Assembly: GCA_031404455.1 (NCBI GenBank)
Contig: JANNHP010000238.1
Coordinates: 1 to 14,322, forward strand
Length of the DNA: 14,322 nt
Direction: 5' to 3'
From: JANNHP01 sp031404455
GTDB lineage: Bacteria; Planctomycetota; JAJSAM01; JAJVHW01
A model generated the notes under the pieces. That model saw nothing but the letters and a program-made list of their open reading frames with translations. It made no database searches and had not been told where the DNA came from. Shown one piece after another: positions 7,880 through 14,322 of the stretch. Within the stretch, counting starts at the first letter, position 1. Each line of letters starts with the position of its first letter. Made by a program: the position numbers and the translations under genes.

Positions 7880-9292
7880 ATGCGCACCCCGACGATCTTC
7901 GCAGCCGCGTTCGCGGCACTTGCTCTCGCTGTCGCGCAGCCCGTGGTCCGCGCCGAAGAGGCGCGCGGCCTCCTGCCGAAGAGCGAGGACTTCCGCCTCG
8001 CGAACGGCGTCCGCGTGGTGCTCGTGGCCGACCGCCGCGCGCCGCTCGTCAGCGTCGAGGTCCGCGTGGCGGGCGGCGCCGTGGAGGACGAGAAGGGCAA
8101 GGAAGGCGCCGCCGACATGGTCGCGACGCTGCTCGCGAAGGGCGCGGGCGCGCGCGACTCGCAGGCCTTCCACGAGGCGATCGACTTCGTGGGCGGCTCG
8201 TTCGGCACGAGCGCCGCGCGGCGCTGGATCTCGGTCGGCGCCGAGTTCCTGAAGGAGGACGTCGACCTCGAGCTCGATCTCGTCGCGGACGCGCTGATCC
8301 GGCCGAAGCTCGACCCCGTCGAGTTCGAGAAGGAGCGCCGCCTCGCGATCGACGGCATCCGCCAGGCGAAGCAGCAGCCCCGCGACATCATCCGCCTCTA
8401 CCACGCGAACTGGTTCTTCGGCGCGCACCCGAACGCTCGCCCCGTCGGCGGCACGGAGACGTCGCTCGCGACGCTCACGATCGACGACGTGAAGGCCGCC
8501 GCCGCGCGCACGCTGGCGCCGTCGCGGACGTGGATCGCCGTCGCGGGCGACTTCGATCCGGCCGAGATGAGGAAGAAGCTCGACGCGCGCTTCGGCGCGT
8601 GGACGGCGAAGACGGGCGACGCCGCGGCGGCGCCGCTCGTCACGCCGCCGAAGGACCGCGGCGTGCTGCTCGTCGACTTCCCGACGTCGCTTCAGACGTA
8701 CTTCCGTTTCGGGCAGCTCGGCTTCGACTGGAAGGACCCGGACTACGCCGCGCGCCACCTCGCCAACACGATCCTCGGCGGCCGTTTCACGAGCCGTCTC
8801 AACAAGACGCTGCGGACGGACTCGGGACTCACGTACGGCGCCGGGTCGACGTTCGACGACTCCACGCAGGGGACGTTCTTCGTCTCGACCTACACCGAGG
8901 TCGCGTCGAGCGAGAAGGCGATCGAGATGGCGGCCGACGTCACGTCGAAGTTCATGGCCGAGGGAATCACCGCCGCGGAGTTCGAGTCGGCGCGCTCCTA
9001 CATCAAGGGCCAGTACGCCCCGGACAACGTGGAGACCGCCTCGCAGCAGGCGTCGATGCTGCTCGCCCTCGACTTCGACGCGGTGCCGCGCGACGTCGTC
9101 GACAAGCTCTTCGCGCGGCTCGACGCCCTCACGCTCGACGACGTCCACCGGGTGATCAAGGAGCGCTTCCCGTCGAAGGACTGGACGTGGACCGTGATCG
9201 GACCGGCGGAGAAGCTCCGCGAGTACCTGAAGAAGTTCGGCCAGGTCGCGGAGTGCAAGCTGGCGGACACGGGCTTCGGGCCGTCGAACTGA
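7880..9292 (+). CDS. M16 peptidase-like partner subunit (no zinc motif, R/Y motif kept)
   Basis: The protein has 470 residues with a signal peptide (1-25, ending PVVRA). The fold follows the M16 pattern from RLANGVRVVLVADRRAPLVSVEVRV onward. The zinc motif is lost: the HxxEH position reads EGAADMVATLLAKGA (about 75-89). The C-terminal half has GGRFTSRLNKTLR(312)TDSGLTY(319)GAGS, the conserved R/Y substrate-binding pair. In two-chain bacterial M16B enzymes, such as the Sphingomonas SPH2681/SPH2682 pair, one chain carries zinc and the other the R/Y pair. The two genes here match that division. The ATG abuts the upstream stop and GGAAGGGAAG lies inside the end of the upstream gene, so coupled translation and equal amounts are expected. 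No catalysis is expected from this chain alone. It ends convergently with plsC, 49 bases away. Confidence 0.93.
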   Translation: MRTPTIFAAAFAALALAVAQPVVRAEEARGLLPKSEDFRLANGVRVVLVADRRAPLVSVEVRVAGGAVEDEKGKEGAADMVATLLAKGAGARDSQAFHEAIDFVGGSFGTSAARRWISVGAEFLKEDVDLELDLVADALIRPKLDPVEFEKERRLAIDGIRQAKQQPRDIIRLYHANWFFGAHPNARPVGGTETSLATLTIDDVKAAAARTLAPSRTWIAVAGDFDPAEMRKKLDARFGAWTAKTGDAAAAPLVTPPKDRGVLLVDFPTSLQTYFRFGQLGFDWKDPDYAARHLANTILGGRFTSRLNKTLRTDSGLTYGAGSTFDDSTQGTFFVSTYTEVASSEKAIEMAADVTSKFMAEGITAAEFESARSYIKGQYAPDNVETASQQASMLLALDFDAVPRDVVDKLFARLDALTLDDVHRVIKERFPSKDWTWTVIGPAEKLREYLKKFGQVAECKLADTGFGPSN

Positions 9293-9341
9293 CGCGAGCG
9301 GCCCCGTCTGACGGCTCGGAGCACGGTGTCCTCGCCGACGG

Positions 9342-10091
9342 TCAGGTCGCCGCCATCGCCGCGCGAACGTCCGCTTCCAGCGACCGCGCGAGCAGCTTCC
9401 GGTCCGTGCCCGTCCGCGGCGGCAGGAACCAGACCGTCGCTTCGATGCGCTTCGTCGCGGCGAGTTGGCGCAGGTGGGGGACGAAGCCGCCGTCGAGCCA
9501 GGCGACGACACGAGTCGGGTCGGCTCCGGGATCGCGCGGGAGGCGGTAGCGGATGGCGGCGGGGACGCACGGCACGCCGGTCGTCGCGGCTGCCTCGACG
9601 AGAGCCGGCTTGAACGGACGGACGTCGACGCCCGTCCCGGCGCCGCCTTCGAGGAAGACCGTCACCGTGCCGCCGAGCCGCAGGTGACCCGCGATCTCGC
9701 CGCCGACGCGCGCGGCGTCCTTCCGCAGTTCGCGGCGCAGGAAGAGCGTGCCGCCCGACCGCGCGAGGAAACCGAAGACCGGCCAGTCCGCCACGTCGGC
9801 TCGCGACACGTAGAGGGTGGGGTAGAGCGAGCCCAGCACGAAGACGTCGAGGTAGCTCCAGTGGTTCGGGGCGACGAAGCACCCGCCGCGCGGCGGGGGT
9901 TCGCCCCGGCGCTCGATCCGGACGCCGAAGATCGCGCAGACGCCCCGGCTGAACCAGAGCATCAGCCACGGGCCCGTGCGGGAACGAGCTCGCGGCCTGC
10001 CGATCGTGAGGAACGCGCCGATCACGGGGAAGGGCGCCGCGGCGAGGCACCAGAGCGACAGGAGCGAGATCCGGATCCAGGCTCGGATCAA
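9342..10091 (-). CDS. 1-acyl-sn-glycerol-3-phosphate acyltransferase family protein (PlsC-like)
   Basis: The protein has 249 residues. A hydrophobic N-terminus (about 6-31) would anchor it to the inner face of the cytoplasmic membrane. LPLAT motifs are in order: NHWSYLD (motif I, Hx4D, catalytic His), GTLFLRRELRKD (motif II, glycerophosphate binding), FLEGGAGTGVDVRPFKPA (motif III, normally FPEGTRS) and CVPAAI (motif IV). The family transfers an acyl chain to lysophosphatidic acid in phospholipid synthesis, but related enzymes acylate other lysolipids or ornithine lipids. Motif III is altered: Pro to Leu, and Thr-Arg to Gly-Ala, with the Glu and Gly retained. The substrate is therefore left open. 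No ATG or GTG start was found just upstream in frame, so TTG at 10091 is used, with a weak distant GGAG. It is divergent from the sigma factor gene. Confidence 0.88.
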   Translation of the reverse strand: MIRAWIRISLLSLWCLAAAPFPVIGAFLTIGRPRARSRTGPWLMLWFSRGVCAIFGVRIERRGEPPPRGGCFVAPNHWSYLDVFVLGSLYPTLYVSRADVADWPVFGFLARSGGTLFLRRELRKDAARVGGEIAGHLRLGGTVTVFLEGGAGTGVDVRPFKPALVEAAATTGVPCVPAAIRYRLPRDPGADPTRVVAWLDGGFVPHLRQLAATKRIEATVWFLPPRTGTDRKLLARSLEADVRAAMAAT

Positions 10092-10118
10092 GCGTCCGAG
10101 CCGATCGGCTCCGAGCCT
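10079..10118. repeat. Nested palindromes at the plsC start
   Basis: A perfect 14-base palindrome GAGCCGATCGGCTC (10098-10111) overlaps GGCTCCGAGCC (10107-10117). It is flanked by inverted arms AGGCTCGG (10079-10086) and CCGAGCCT (10111-10118). The elements surround the TTG start of plsC, 7-20 bases upstream of it for the main palindrome. They may be an operator or an mRNA hairpin occluding the plsC start, or may be incidental in GC-rich DNA. Confidence 0.35.
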
Positions 10119-10170
10119 GACGAAGGGTGGTCGCCGGGAACCGTGAGGAACACCGCCTTGCCCTCAGGGG

Positions 10171-10206
10171 TTAACTTGGGGGCCGTCAGGGAGGGTTCGA
10201 TTGACA
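10171..10206 (+). promoter_or_regulatory. Promoter-like elements upstream of sigma factor gene
   Basis: TTAACTT (10171-10177) resembles the AAC-containing -35 of ECF-dependent promoters, with TTCGA (10196-10200) as a poor -10 at a long spacing. A perfect sigma70-type -35 TTGACA lies at 10201-10206, but the best -10-like sequence, TAACGC (10221-10226), is weak and only 14 bases away. Either would give a leader containing the GGAGG and TTG start of the sigma gene. Neither is a confident promoter. Confidence 0.25.
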
Positions 10207-10256
10207 CCGCGCGACCGCTGTAACGCACTGCCGCGGGTCTCGGAGGAGAAATCGAG

Positions 10257-10298
10257 GTGCCCACCGAACGGAGGCCTCGGGTTGACGAAGTCCGATGA
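10257..10298 (+). CDS. Possible 13-codon leader peptide overlapping the sigma factor start
   Basis: GTG at 10257 is preceded by GGAGGAG (10242-10248) with an 8-base spacing, a better ribosome site than most in this window. The frame encodes MPTERRPRVDEVR and stops with TGA at 10296-10298, 17 bases past the first base of the sigma start (TTG 10282) in another frame. It could couple or attenuate translation of the sigma gene. It is very short, so chance is a real alternative. Confidence 0.25.
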   Translation: MPTERRPRVDEVR

Positions 10299-12006
10299 CG
10301 CGGCTCTCTTCGAGCTCTGGCTGACCAAGAAGGACGGCGATGCGTTCGCCGAGCTTGCGCGGCGCCACGCTCCCGTCGTCTACGACCTCGCCGCCCGCGT
10401 CCTTCGCGATCGCACCGCCGCCGAGGACGTCGTGCAGGAAGCCCTGCTCGATCTCGCGCTCGAGCCCACGCGAAAGCCCGCCGAAGTCGGCGTCGTCGCG
10501 TGGCTCGCTCGGTTCGCCATCTGCCGGGCGCGCAACCAGCGCTCCTCGGAGCAGTGCCGGACGCGGCGTCAGCAGATCGTCGGCCTGAGGCGCCCGGAGG
10601 AAGCCATGCCGGACGACCGACTCGAACTGAAGGAGGAGCTCGACCGCGCGCTCTCGGCCGCGGAGCCGGACGAGCAGGCCGTCCTCGCAATGCGCTTCCT
10701 CCACGGCTGGGAGTACGACCGGATCGCGCAGGCTCTCGAGACGAGCGAGGGCGCGGCGCGCGTCCGCGTGCACCGGGCGCTGTCGAACGTCCGAACGAAG
10801 CTCGGCGTCGACGCCGCCGACGAGCGGAAGGTCGCGCGCGGCATGGCGGCGCTCGGCATCATCCCGTTCTCGACATCGAAGCTCGACGCCTCCATCCGCT
10901 CGGCCCTCGATGCGGCCGGCGTTCCGTTCGCGCCGCCCTCCGCCGTCCCCGCCGGACTTCGCTCGGTGATGCTCGGCTTCGGTGCGGCCGTGCTGCTCGC
11001 GACCGCGGCGTCGCTGCCGTCGGCTCTCGAGTCCTCGTACGACGTCGCGAACGCTGCCGCGACCGTCGAGCTCGCGTCGTCCGCGTCCGGCGCGACGCCG
11101 AAGTCGGCCGCGCGTCCGGCGTCGAGTTCGTCCGCCCGGGCGGCGTCGTTCGGCGTCCCGCGTCCCGAGAACTGGGACGGCGGCGCCCTCGCGCGACTCG
11201 GGCGCGGCGAGACCCGCGACGTCGCTCCGTCCGCTCCGGTCGCGGTCCCGGCTCCGTCCGCGACCGAAGAGGTCGCCGCCGAGAGCGTCTCGCCGCCCGC
11301 AGTCTCCGATCCTCAGCAACCCTCGAGCGCGTTCGGCCCAAGTGAAAGGGGCGCAAGCGCTGCGAACTGCGACCCCGGCTCGTCTGACGACGAGCGGGCC
11401 GACGCACTCGGGGGTTTCGCCCGTCATGTCGCGCCGGAACCTGTCGCGGAACGGGTCGTCGTCGAAGAGACGGCGCCGCCCACGGCCGTGGTTGCCGACG
11501 TCGCGTCCGACGACCGCGCGGAGCCGATCGTCCGCACGGTCTCGCGCGGACGCCGCATCGACGCACTCGACGCGTCGGAGAAGGCGCTCGTCGATGAGGC
11601 CGCGGCGCTCGTGCGGGACGCCGTCGAGAAGGCCGCCGACGGTGACCCGTCGATCGACCGCGAGACGCTCAGCCGTGTGCGCAGGGTCGGCGTCCGCGCC
11701 GTGAAGCACCAGGTGCGGAACTGGCACAGGGACGACGTCGTCGCCGAGAAGCCCAAGCTCTCCGCGCGCAAGGCCGCGAAGCTCGCCCGCGTCTTCTCGA
11801 TGCTCGTCGACTACGCCTTCGCCCAGGGCGCCGACGTCGGCGGACTGCGCTTCCCCGACGGCGTGGACGTCGCCGAGGCGCTCGAGGAACTGATCCGCGT
11901 GCTCTCGGCGGCGCCGCTCGACGCGGCTTCGCGCCGTCCCGACATCGCCGCCGACGCGGCCGCTCCCGACTCGCCTCCCGCCGACCGCCTCCCGGAGTTG
12001 CAGTAG
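10282..12006 (+). CDS. ECF-like sigma-70 factor with transmembrane helix and long C-terminal extension
   Basis: The protein has 574 residues from TTG at 10282, chosen because GGAGG (10270-10274) lies 7 bases before it and the sigma fold begins at once. Region 2 covers about 7-85, including the region 2.2 core AAEDVVQEALLDLAL (46-60). Region 4 covers about 113-173 with a helix-turn-helix YDRIAQALETSEGAARVRVH. Both are characteristic of ECF factors. After a linker, residues about 227-244 (SVMLGFGAAVLLATAASL) form one predicted membrane helix. Next is an Ala/Ser/Pro-rich, probably disordered stretch (about 250-415). It is followed by a charged helical domain (about 425-545) that I do not recognise. 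ECF factors usually have about 170-200 residues, so this is a fused form, perhaps replacing a separate anti-sigma. The predicted topology is sigma domain in the cytoplasm and extension outside. A secreted protein gene follows after 9 bases. Confidence 0.88.
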   Translation: MTKSDDAALFELWLTKKDGDAFAELARRHAPVVYDLAARVLRDRTAAEDVVQEALLDLALEPTRKPAEVGVVAWLARFAICRARNQRSSEQCRTRRQQIVGLRRPEEAMPDDRLELKEELDRALSAAEPDEQAVLAMRFLHGWEYDRIAQALETSEGAARVRVHRALSNVRTKLGVDAADERKVARGMAALGIIPFSTSKLDASIRSALDAAGVPFAPPSAVPAGLRSVMLGFGAAVLLATAASLPSALESSYDVANAAATVELASSASGATPKSAARPASSSSARAASFGVPRPENWDGGALARLGRGETRDVAPSAPVAVPAPSATEEVAAESVSPPAVSDPQQPSSAFGPSERGASAANCDPGSSDDERADALGGFARHVAPEPVAERVVVEETAPPTAVVADVASDDRAEPIVRTVSRGRRIDALDASEKALVDEAAALVRDAVEKAADGDPSIDRETLSRVRRVGVRAVKHQVRNWHRDDVVAEKPKLSARKAAKLARVFSMLVDYAFAQGADVGGLRFPDGVDVAEALEELIRVLSAAPLDAASRRPDIAADAAAPDSPPADRLPELQ

Positions 12007-12015
12007 GATCCGGCC

Positions 12016-12564
12016 ATGAGACGGACCCTCGCCGCCCTGGCCCTCGTCGTCGTCGCGACCGTCGCGGCGCTCCTCGGACGCGATGCGCCCGAGGCGGCGG
12101 CGGTCGCGCCGTCGCAGGTCCTCGGCGTCTACAAGCTGAAGCTGAAGGGGGACGGCTGGCTGCGCGGCTCGACCGCGCCGTATCGCGTGGAGCGTGTCGG
12201 CGGGAACGCCAACCTGCTGCTCTCGGCGGGGACCGACGGCCGTCTGCGCGTCGAGATCCGCCTCGACCCGAGCTTCTCGGGCGGCCTTCTCGACCTCGCG
12301 ACGCCTGCGACGGCGTTCGTCGGCGAGGGCTACATGGCCGGCGACTCGCTCACGGTGATCGACACCGGCGCTCCGACGTACGTCAACGCGATCACGCTGA
12401 CGTTCCTGAAGGACGGCGCCCGCCTCATCGGACACTGGCTCTCCGCCTATCCGCCCGCCGCCGCCGACGCGGGTCCCGGGAGCGCGGTCGGGATCGACGT
12501 GTCCGGGCGCAAGCTCGGCAAGCGCGAGACGGGGCCCTCGGACGTGAAGCCGGTCCTGCGATAG
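12016..12564 (+). CDS. Small secreted protein of unknown function
   Basis: The protein has 182 residues. Residues 1-30 are a Sec signal peptide (MRRTLAALALVVVATVAALLG core, cut near EAAAVA). The mature part begins with VLGVYKLKLKGDGWLRG and continues with alternating beta-prone stretches (YRVERVGGNANLLLSAG, LRVEIRLDPSF, AITLTFLKDGARLIGHWLSAYPP), suggesting a small lipocalin-like or beta-sandwich domain. I recognise no family. AGGA (12005-12008), 7 bases before ATG and overlapping the upstream stop, supports the start and coupling to the sigma factor gene. The operon position suggests a link to that sigma factor, such as a target or an envelope sensor partner, but nothing in the sequence proves it. 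Confidence 0.75.
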   Translation: MRRTLAALALVVVATVAALLGRDAPEAAAVAPSQVLGVYKLKLKGDGWLRGSTAPYRVERVGGNANLLLSAGTDGRLRVEIRLDPSFSGGLLDLATPATAFVGEGYMAGDSLTVIDTGAPTYVNAITLTFLKDGARLIGHWLSAYPPAAADAGPGSAVGIDVSGRKLGKRETGPSDVKPVLR

Positions 12565-12570
12565 CGCCCG

Positions 12571-12587
12571 GCGCGGCCCCGCTGCGC
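12571..12587 (+). terminator. Weak hairpin after sigma operon
   Basis: GCGCGGC (12571-12577), loop CCC, and GCTGCGC (12581-12587) pair over 7 positions with one G-U. It starts 6 bases after the stop of the secreted protein gene. No T-tract follows, so it is only a candidate terminator. Confidence 0.3.
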
Positions 12588-12610
12588 TCCCGGACGCGAA
12601 ACCGCCGATA

Positions 12611-12635
12611 GAGATCCTGGTTAGGTTAGGATCTC
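12611..12635. promoter_or_regulatory. Perfect inverted repeat upstream of tatA
   Basis: GAGATCCT (12611-12618) and AGGATCTC (12628-12635) are perfect 8-base inverted arms around GGTTAGGTT. The right arm overlaps a -10-like TAGGAT (12627-12632), and tatA starts 38 bases later. The local AT content is higher than in the surroundings. This fits an operator for a dimeric regulator or a leader hairpin for tatA-rid. It could also act as a terminator for the upstream operon, but it has no T-tract. Confidence 0.45.
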
Positions 12636-12673
12636 GCCGTCCTCGCGACCTTCGCTCCTTTCCGAGGTGGACC

Positions 12674-12871
12674 ATGGTTCCCGCGCTCGCAATCCTGGGT
12701 CTCGGCGGCAGCGAGATGCTCGTCATCGGGCTCATCGCGCTGCTCCTCTTCGGCACGAGGCTCCCCAAGCTCGCGCGGTCGCTCGGGCAGTCCGTCAACG
12801 AGTTCAAGCAGGGGATGAAGGACCCCGCGAACCCGGAGAAGGACCAGCCCGCCAAGAGCGATCCCCACTAG
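12674..12871 (+). CDS. tatA: Sec-independent (twin-arginine) translocase protein TatA/TatE
   Basis: The protein has 65 residues. It has the TatA layout: a short N-terminus with LGGSEMLVIGLIALLLFG (residues about 10-27), containing the polar Glu before the single membrane helix, then the FGTRLPKLARSLGQ hinge and amphipathic helix, and a short charged Lys/Asp/Pro tail. TatA oligomers form the pore-like element through which folded Tat substrates cross the cytoplasmic membrane together with TatC. No tatC or tatB is in the window, so it may be a stand-alone copy or paired elsewhere. GAGGTGG (12664-12670) supports the start. The Rid gene begins 13 bases after the stop, so cotranscription is likely. 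Confidence 0.93.
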   Translation: MVPALAILGLGGSEMLVIGLIALLLFGTRLPKLARSLGQSVNEFKQGMKDPANPEKDQPAKSDPH

Positions 12872-12884
12872 GCGCGCGCCGAGC

Positions 12885-13313
12885 GTGGACACGGACCCGA
12901 TCCGCACGGTCTCCCCGCGGAACTGGCCGCGACCGCGCGGCTACGCGAATGGGATGCTGGTCCCCGCGGGACGTCAACTCCTCTTCGTGGCGGGCATGGT
13001 CGGCTGGGACGAGACGGAGAAGGTGGTCCCGGGGCCCTTCGTCACGCAGTTCGAGCAGGCGCTTCGGAACGTTGTGGCGGTCGTGGAAGAGGCGCACGGT
13101 CACACGAACGACATCGTGCGAATGCTCATCTTCGTCACGGACAAGGCCGAGTACATCGCGCAGCGCGCGGAGGTCGGCGACGCCTGGCGCCGCGTGATGG
13201 GGCGTCACTTCCCGGCGATGGCGCTCGTCGAGGTGAAGGGACTGATCGAGTCCGGCGCGATGGTCGAAATCGAAGCCGTCGCCGCCATCGAGCCGCCGCG
13301 CGCGGCGCACTGA
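12885..13313 (+). CDS. Rid (YjgF/YER057c/UK114) family protein lacking the catalytic Arg
   Basis: The protein has 142 residues of the single-domain trimeric Rid fold: GRQLLFVAGMVGWD (29-42), FEQALRNVVAVVEEAHG (56-72), DIVRMLIFVTD (76-86) and the C-terminal signature FPAMALVEVKGL...GAMVEIEAVA (109-133). RidA hydrolyses reactive enamine/imine intermediates from PLP enzymes using a conserved Arg (Arg105 in E. coli RidA, in FPAR). Here the aligned residue is Met112, so classical enamine deaminase activity is doubtful and a member of the arginine-lacking Rid subfamilies is more likely. The GTG start at 12885 has only a weak ribosome site and is 13 bases after tatA, so translation may depend on coupling. 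The gene ends 10 bases before the convergent TPR gene. Confidence 0.88.
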   Translation: MDTDPIRTVSPRNWPRPRGYANGMLVPAGRQLLFVAGMVGWDETEKVVPGPFVTQFEQALRNVVAVVEEAHGHTNDIVRMLIFVTDKAEYIAQRAEVGDAWRRVMGRHFPAMALVEVKGLIESGAMVEIEAVAAIEPPRAAH

Positions 13314-13323
13314 CCCGCGACCG

Positions 13324-14322
13324 CTACTTCGCCTTCGCGAGTTCCCTCTCGGCGCGCGCCTTCCACTGCATCGCGACGAAACTCGGGTACGGCCGGCCGT
13401 TCAGCGTCGCCTTCGGCGACTTCCGCTTGTCCGCGTACTCGATCGTCTTCTTGAATTCGCCCCTCTCGAACCAGTACTTGCAGAGGTTCTCGAGTGCGTC
13501 CCAGTACCCGCGGACCGGCGGCTGACCGTCCCGCTCGACGAGGCGGAGCACCTTCTCGAACATCGGCAGGCACGCCTCCTTCCGGTCGGCGAGGTGGAAG
13601 AGGTAGATGAGCGCCGTGTCGTTCAGGAAGTCCTGGTCGTCGGGCGCCGCCTTCACGCTCGCCGAGTAGTACTTCAGGCTCTTCTCGTAGTCGCGGCCGG
13701 CGTCGCGGAACCAGAAGCCCGCGTTGTTCCCGTAGCGCCCGACCGCCGGGTTCTTGGCACAGACGGCGTCGTACGCGCGCTCCCGATCGGCGAGCGCGAT
13801 CTTGTCGTTGCCTGGCGCGGTGTGGAGCAGACGGTCGAGCGTGTCCGACGCCGCCGCCATCGCGCCGGGCGCGGAGTTCTCGACCGCGAGCGTGTACTCG
13901 AGGACCGTCGCCGCGAGGTCGCCCGAGCCCTCGATCATCTGCGCGATGTGGAGGTGGACGTCCGCGTTGCCCGGCGCGATCGTCTCCGCCTCGCGCAGCA
14001 CGGCGAGCGCGCGCTTCGTGTCGATGGGCTCCTCGTTGCGGCAGACGTGCGCGATCCAGACGCGCGCCCACACCGCCTTCGGGCTTGCCGCGACGACCTG
14101 GTCGAGGAGTTCCAGCCGTTTCGCCCGGTCCCGCGGGTGGAGGCTGAGGAGCAGCGCGATGGGGCGGTCCTGGTCGGGCAGGAGGCGCACCGCCTCGAGA
14201 TATCCCTTCTCCAGCGTCGCCAGCGGCACGCGCAGCCACTGCCGCGCGACCGTCTGGTTGAGGCGCGCGAGGCCGCTCTCGGGGGCGATCTCCAGCGCCT
14301 TCGTGTACTGGAGGTCGGCGGC
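13324..14322 (-). CDS. TPR-repeat protein, N-terminus outside window
   Basis: The reading frame is open from the TAG at 13324-13326 to the right edge (332 codons visible). The start lies beyond the window; Met codons inside, such as the one at 14229, are probably internal. The protein is almost entirely helical with degenerate tetratricopeptide units: YTKALEIAPESGLARLN at the visible N-terminus, ALAVLREAETIAPGNADVHL, SLKYYSASVKAAPDDQDFLN, and others about 34 residues apart. TPRs mediate protein-protein contacts. No catalytic or membrane segment is visible in this part. The gene runs convergently to the Rid gene with only 10 bases between the stops and no room for a terminator, so antisense read-through is possible. 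Role unknown. Confidence 0.85.
   Translation of the reverse strand, partial: AADLQYTKALEIAPESGLARLNQTVARQWLRVPLATLEKGYLEAVRLLPDQDRPIALLLSLHPRDRAKRLELLDQVVAASPKAVWARVWIAHVCRNEEPIDTKRALAVLREAETIAPGNADVHLHIAQMIEGSGDLAATVLEYTLAVENSAPGAMAAASDTLDRLLHTAPGNDKIALADRERAYDAVCAKNPAVGRYGNNAGFWFRDAGRDYEKSLKYYSASVKAAPDDQDFLNDTALIYLFHLADRKEACLPMFEKVLRLVERDGQPPVRGYWDALENLCKYWFERGEFKKTIEYADKRKSPKATLNGRPYPSFVAMQWKARAERELAKAK

Noticed and set aside
9293..9341. CCGTC-T-GACGG (9304-9314) as a terminator between the convergent M16 and plsC genes
   Set aside because: A one-base loop cannot form a hairpin and there is no T-tract; left as an unexplained short gap.
10201..10281. TTG at 10201 as start of the sigma factor
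   Set aside because: The TTG is part of TTGACA, a -35-like box, the added residues do not look like a sigma N-terminus, and TTG 10282 has GGAGG at ideal spacing.
10186..12855. 889-codon open frame on the minus strand across the sigma gene, the secreted protein gene and tatA
   Set aside because: Arg/Gly-rich low-complexity shadow caused by high GC at third positions; it covers three clear genes and shows no domain.

Overview
The window is about 14.3 kb of very GC-rich DNA with strong G/C preference at third codon positions. It looks chromosomal and is densely coding, from a diderm (Gram-negative-type) bacterium. Exported proteins, a lipoprotein, a likely outer-membrane barrel, paired periplasmic M16 proteins and an ECF-like sigma factor with a long C-terminal extension fit Planctomycetota best. 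Myxococcota, Acidobacteriota or a related high-GC lineage cannot be excluded without homology searches. I see no rRNA, tRNA, CRISPR array, transposase, integrase or phage gene, and no gene-free stretch longer than about 210 bases.

Layout. 1-1878 (minus) is the 5' part of a secreted PPC-like/IPT-TIG/VCBS protein that runs off the left edge. Divergent from it are a class C beta-lactamase-like serine hydrolase (1944-3080) and a large lipoprotein built from a repeat of about 27 residues, D-x-x-G-[ND]-D-x-Y (3124-5319). A GC-rich hairpin separates that lipoprotein from a convergent exported, probable outer-membrane beta-barrel gene (5387-6292, minus). A 207-base divergent region then leads to two abutting M16 genes (6500-7879 and 7880-9292). 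The first keeps the zinc motif and the second keeps the R/Y motif, so they look like the two halves of one heterodimeric peptidase. Convergent to them is a PlsC-type acyltransferase (9342-10091, minus).

Divergent from plsC is a 574-residue ECF-like sigma factor with one predicted membrane helix and a C-terminal extension of about 300 residues (10282-12006), followed 9 bases later by a small secreted protein (12016-12564). Next come tatA (12674-12871) and a Rid-family gene (12885-13313), 13 bases apart. A TPR protein on the minus strand (13324 to the right edge) ends the window.

Most genes are cell-envelope or export related: five proteins carry Sec-type signal peptides, one carries a lipoprotein signal, PlsC makes phospholipid precursors, TatA belongs to the Tat translocase, and the sigma factor is predicted to be membrane tethered. 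No recognised defence or mobile system is present. The parts most likely to be under-described are the tethered sigma factor with its secreted neighbour and the 27-residue repeat lipoprotein.
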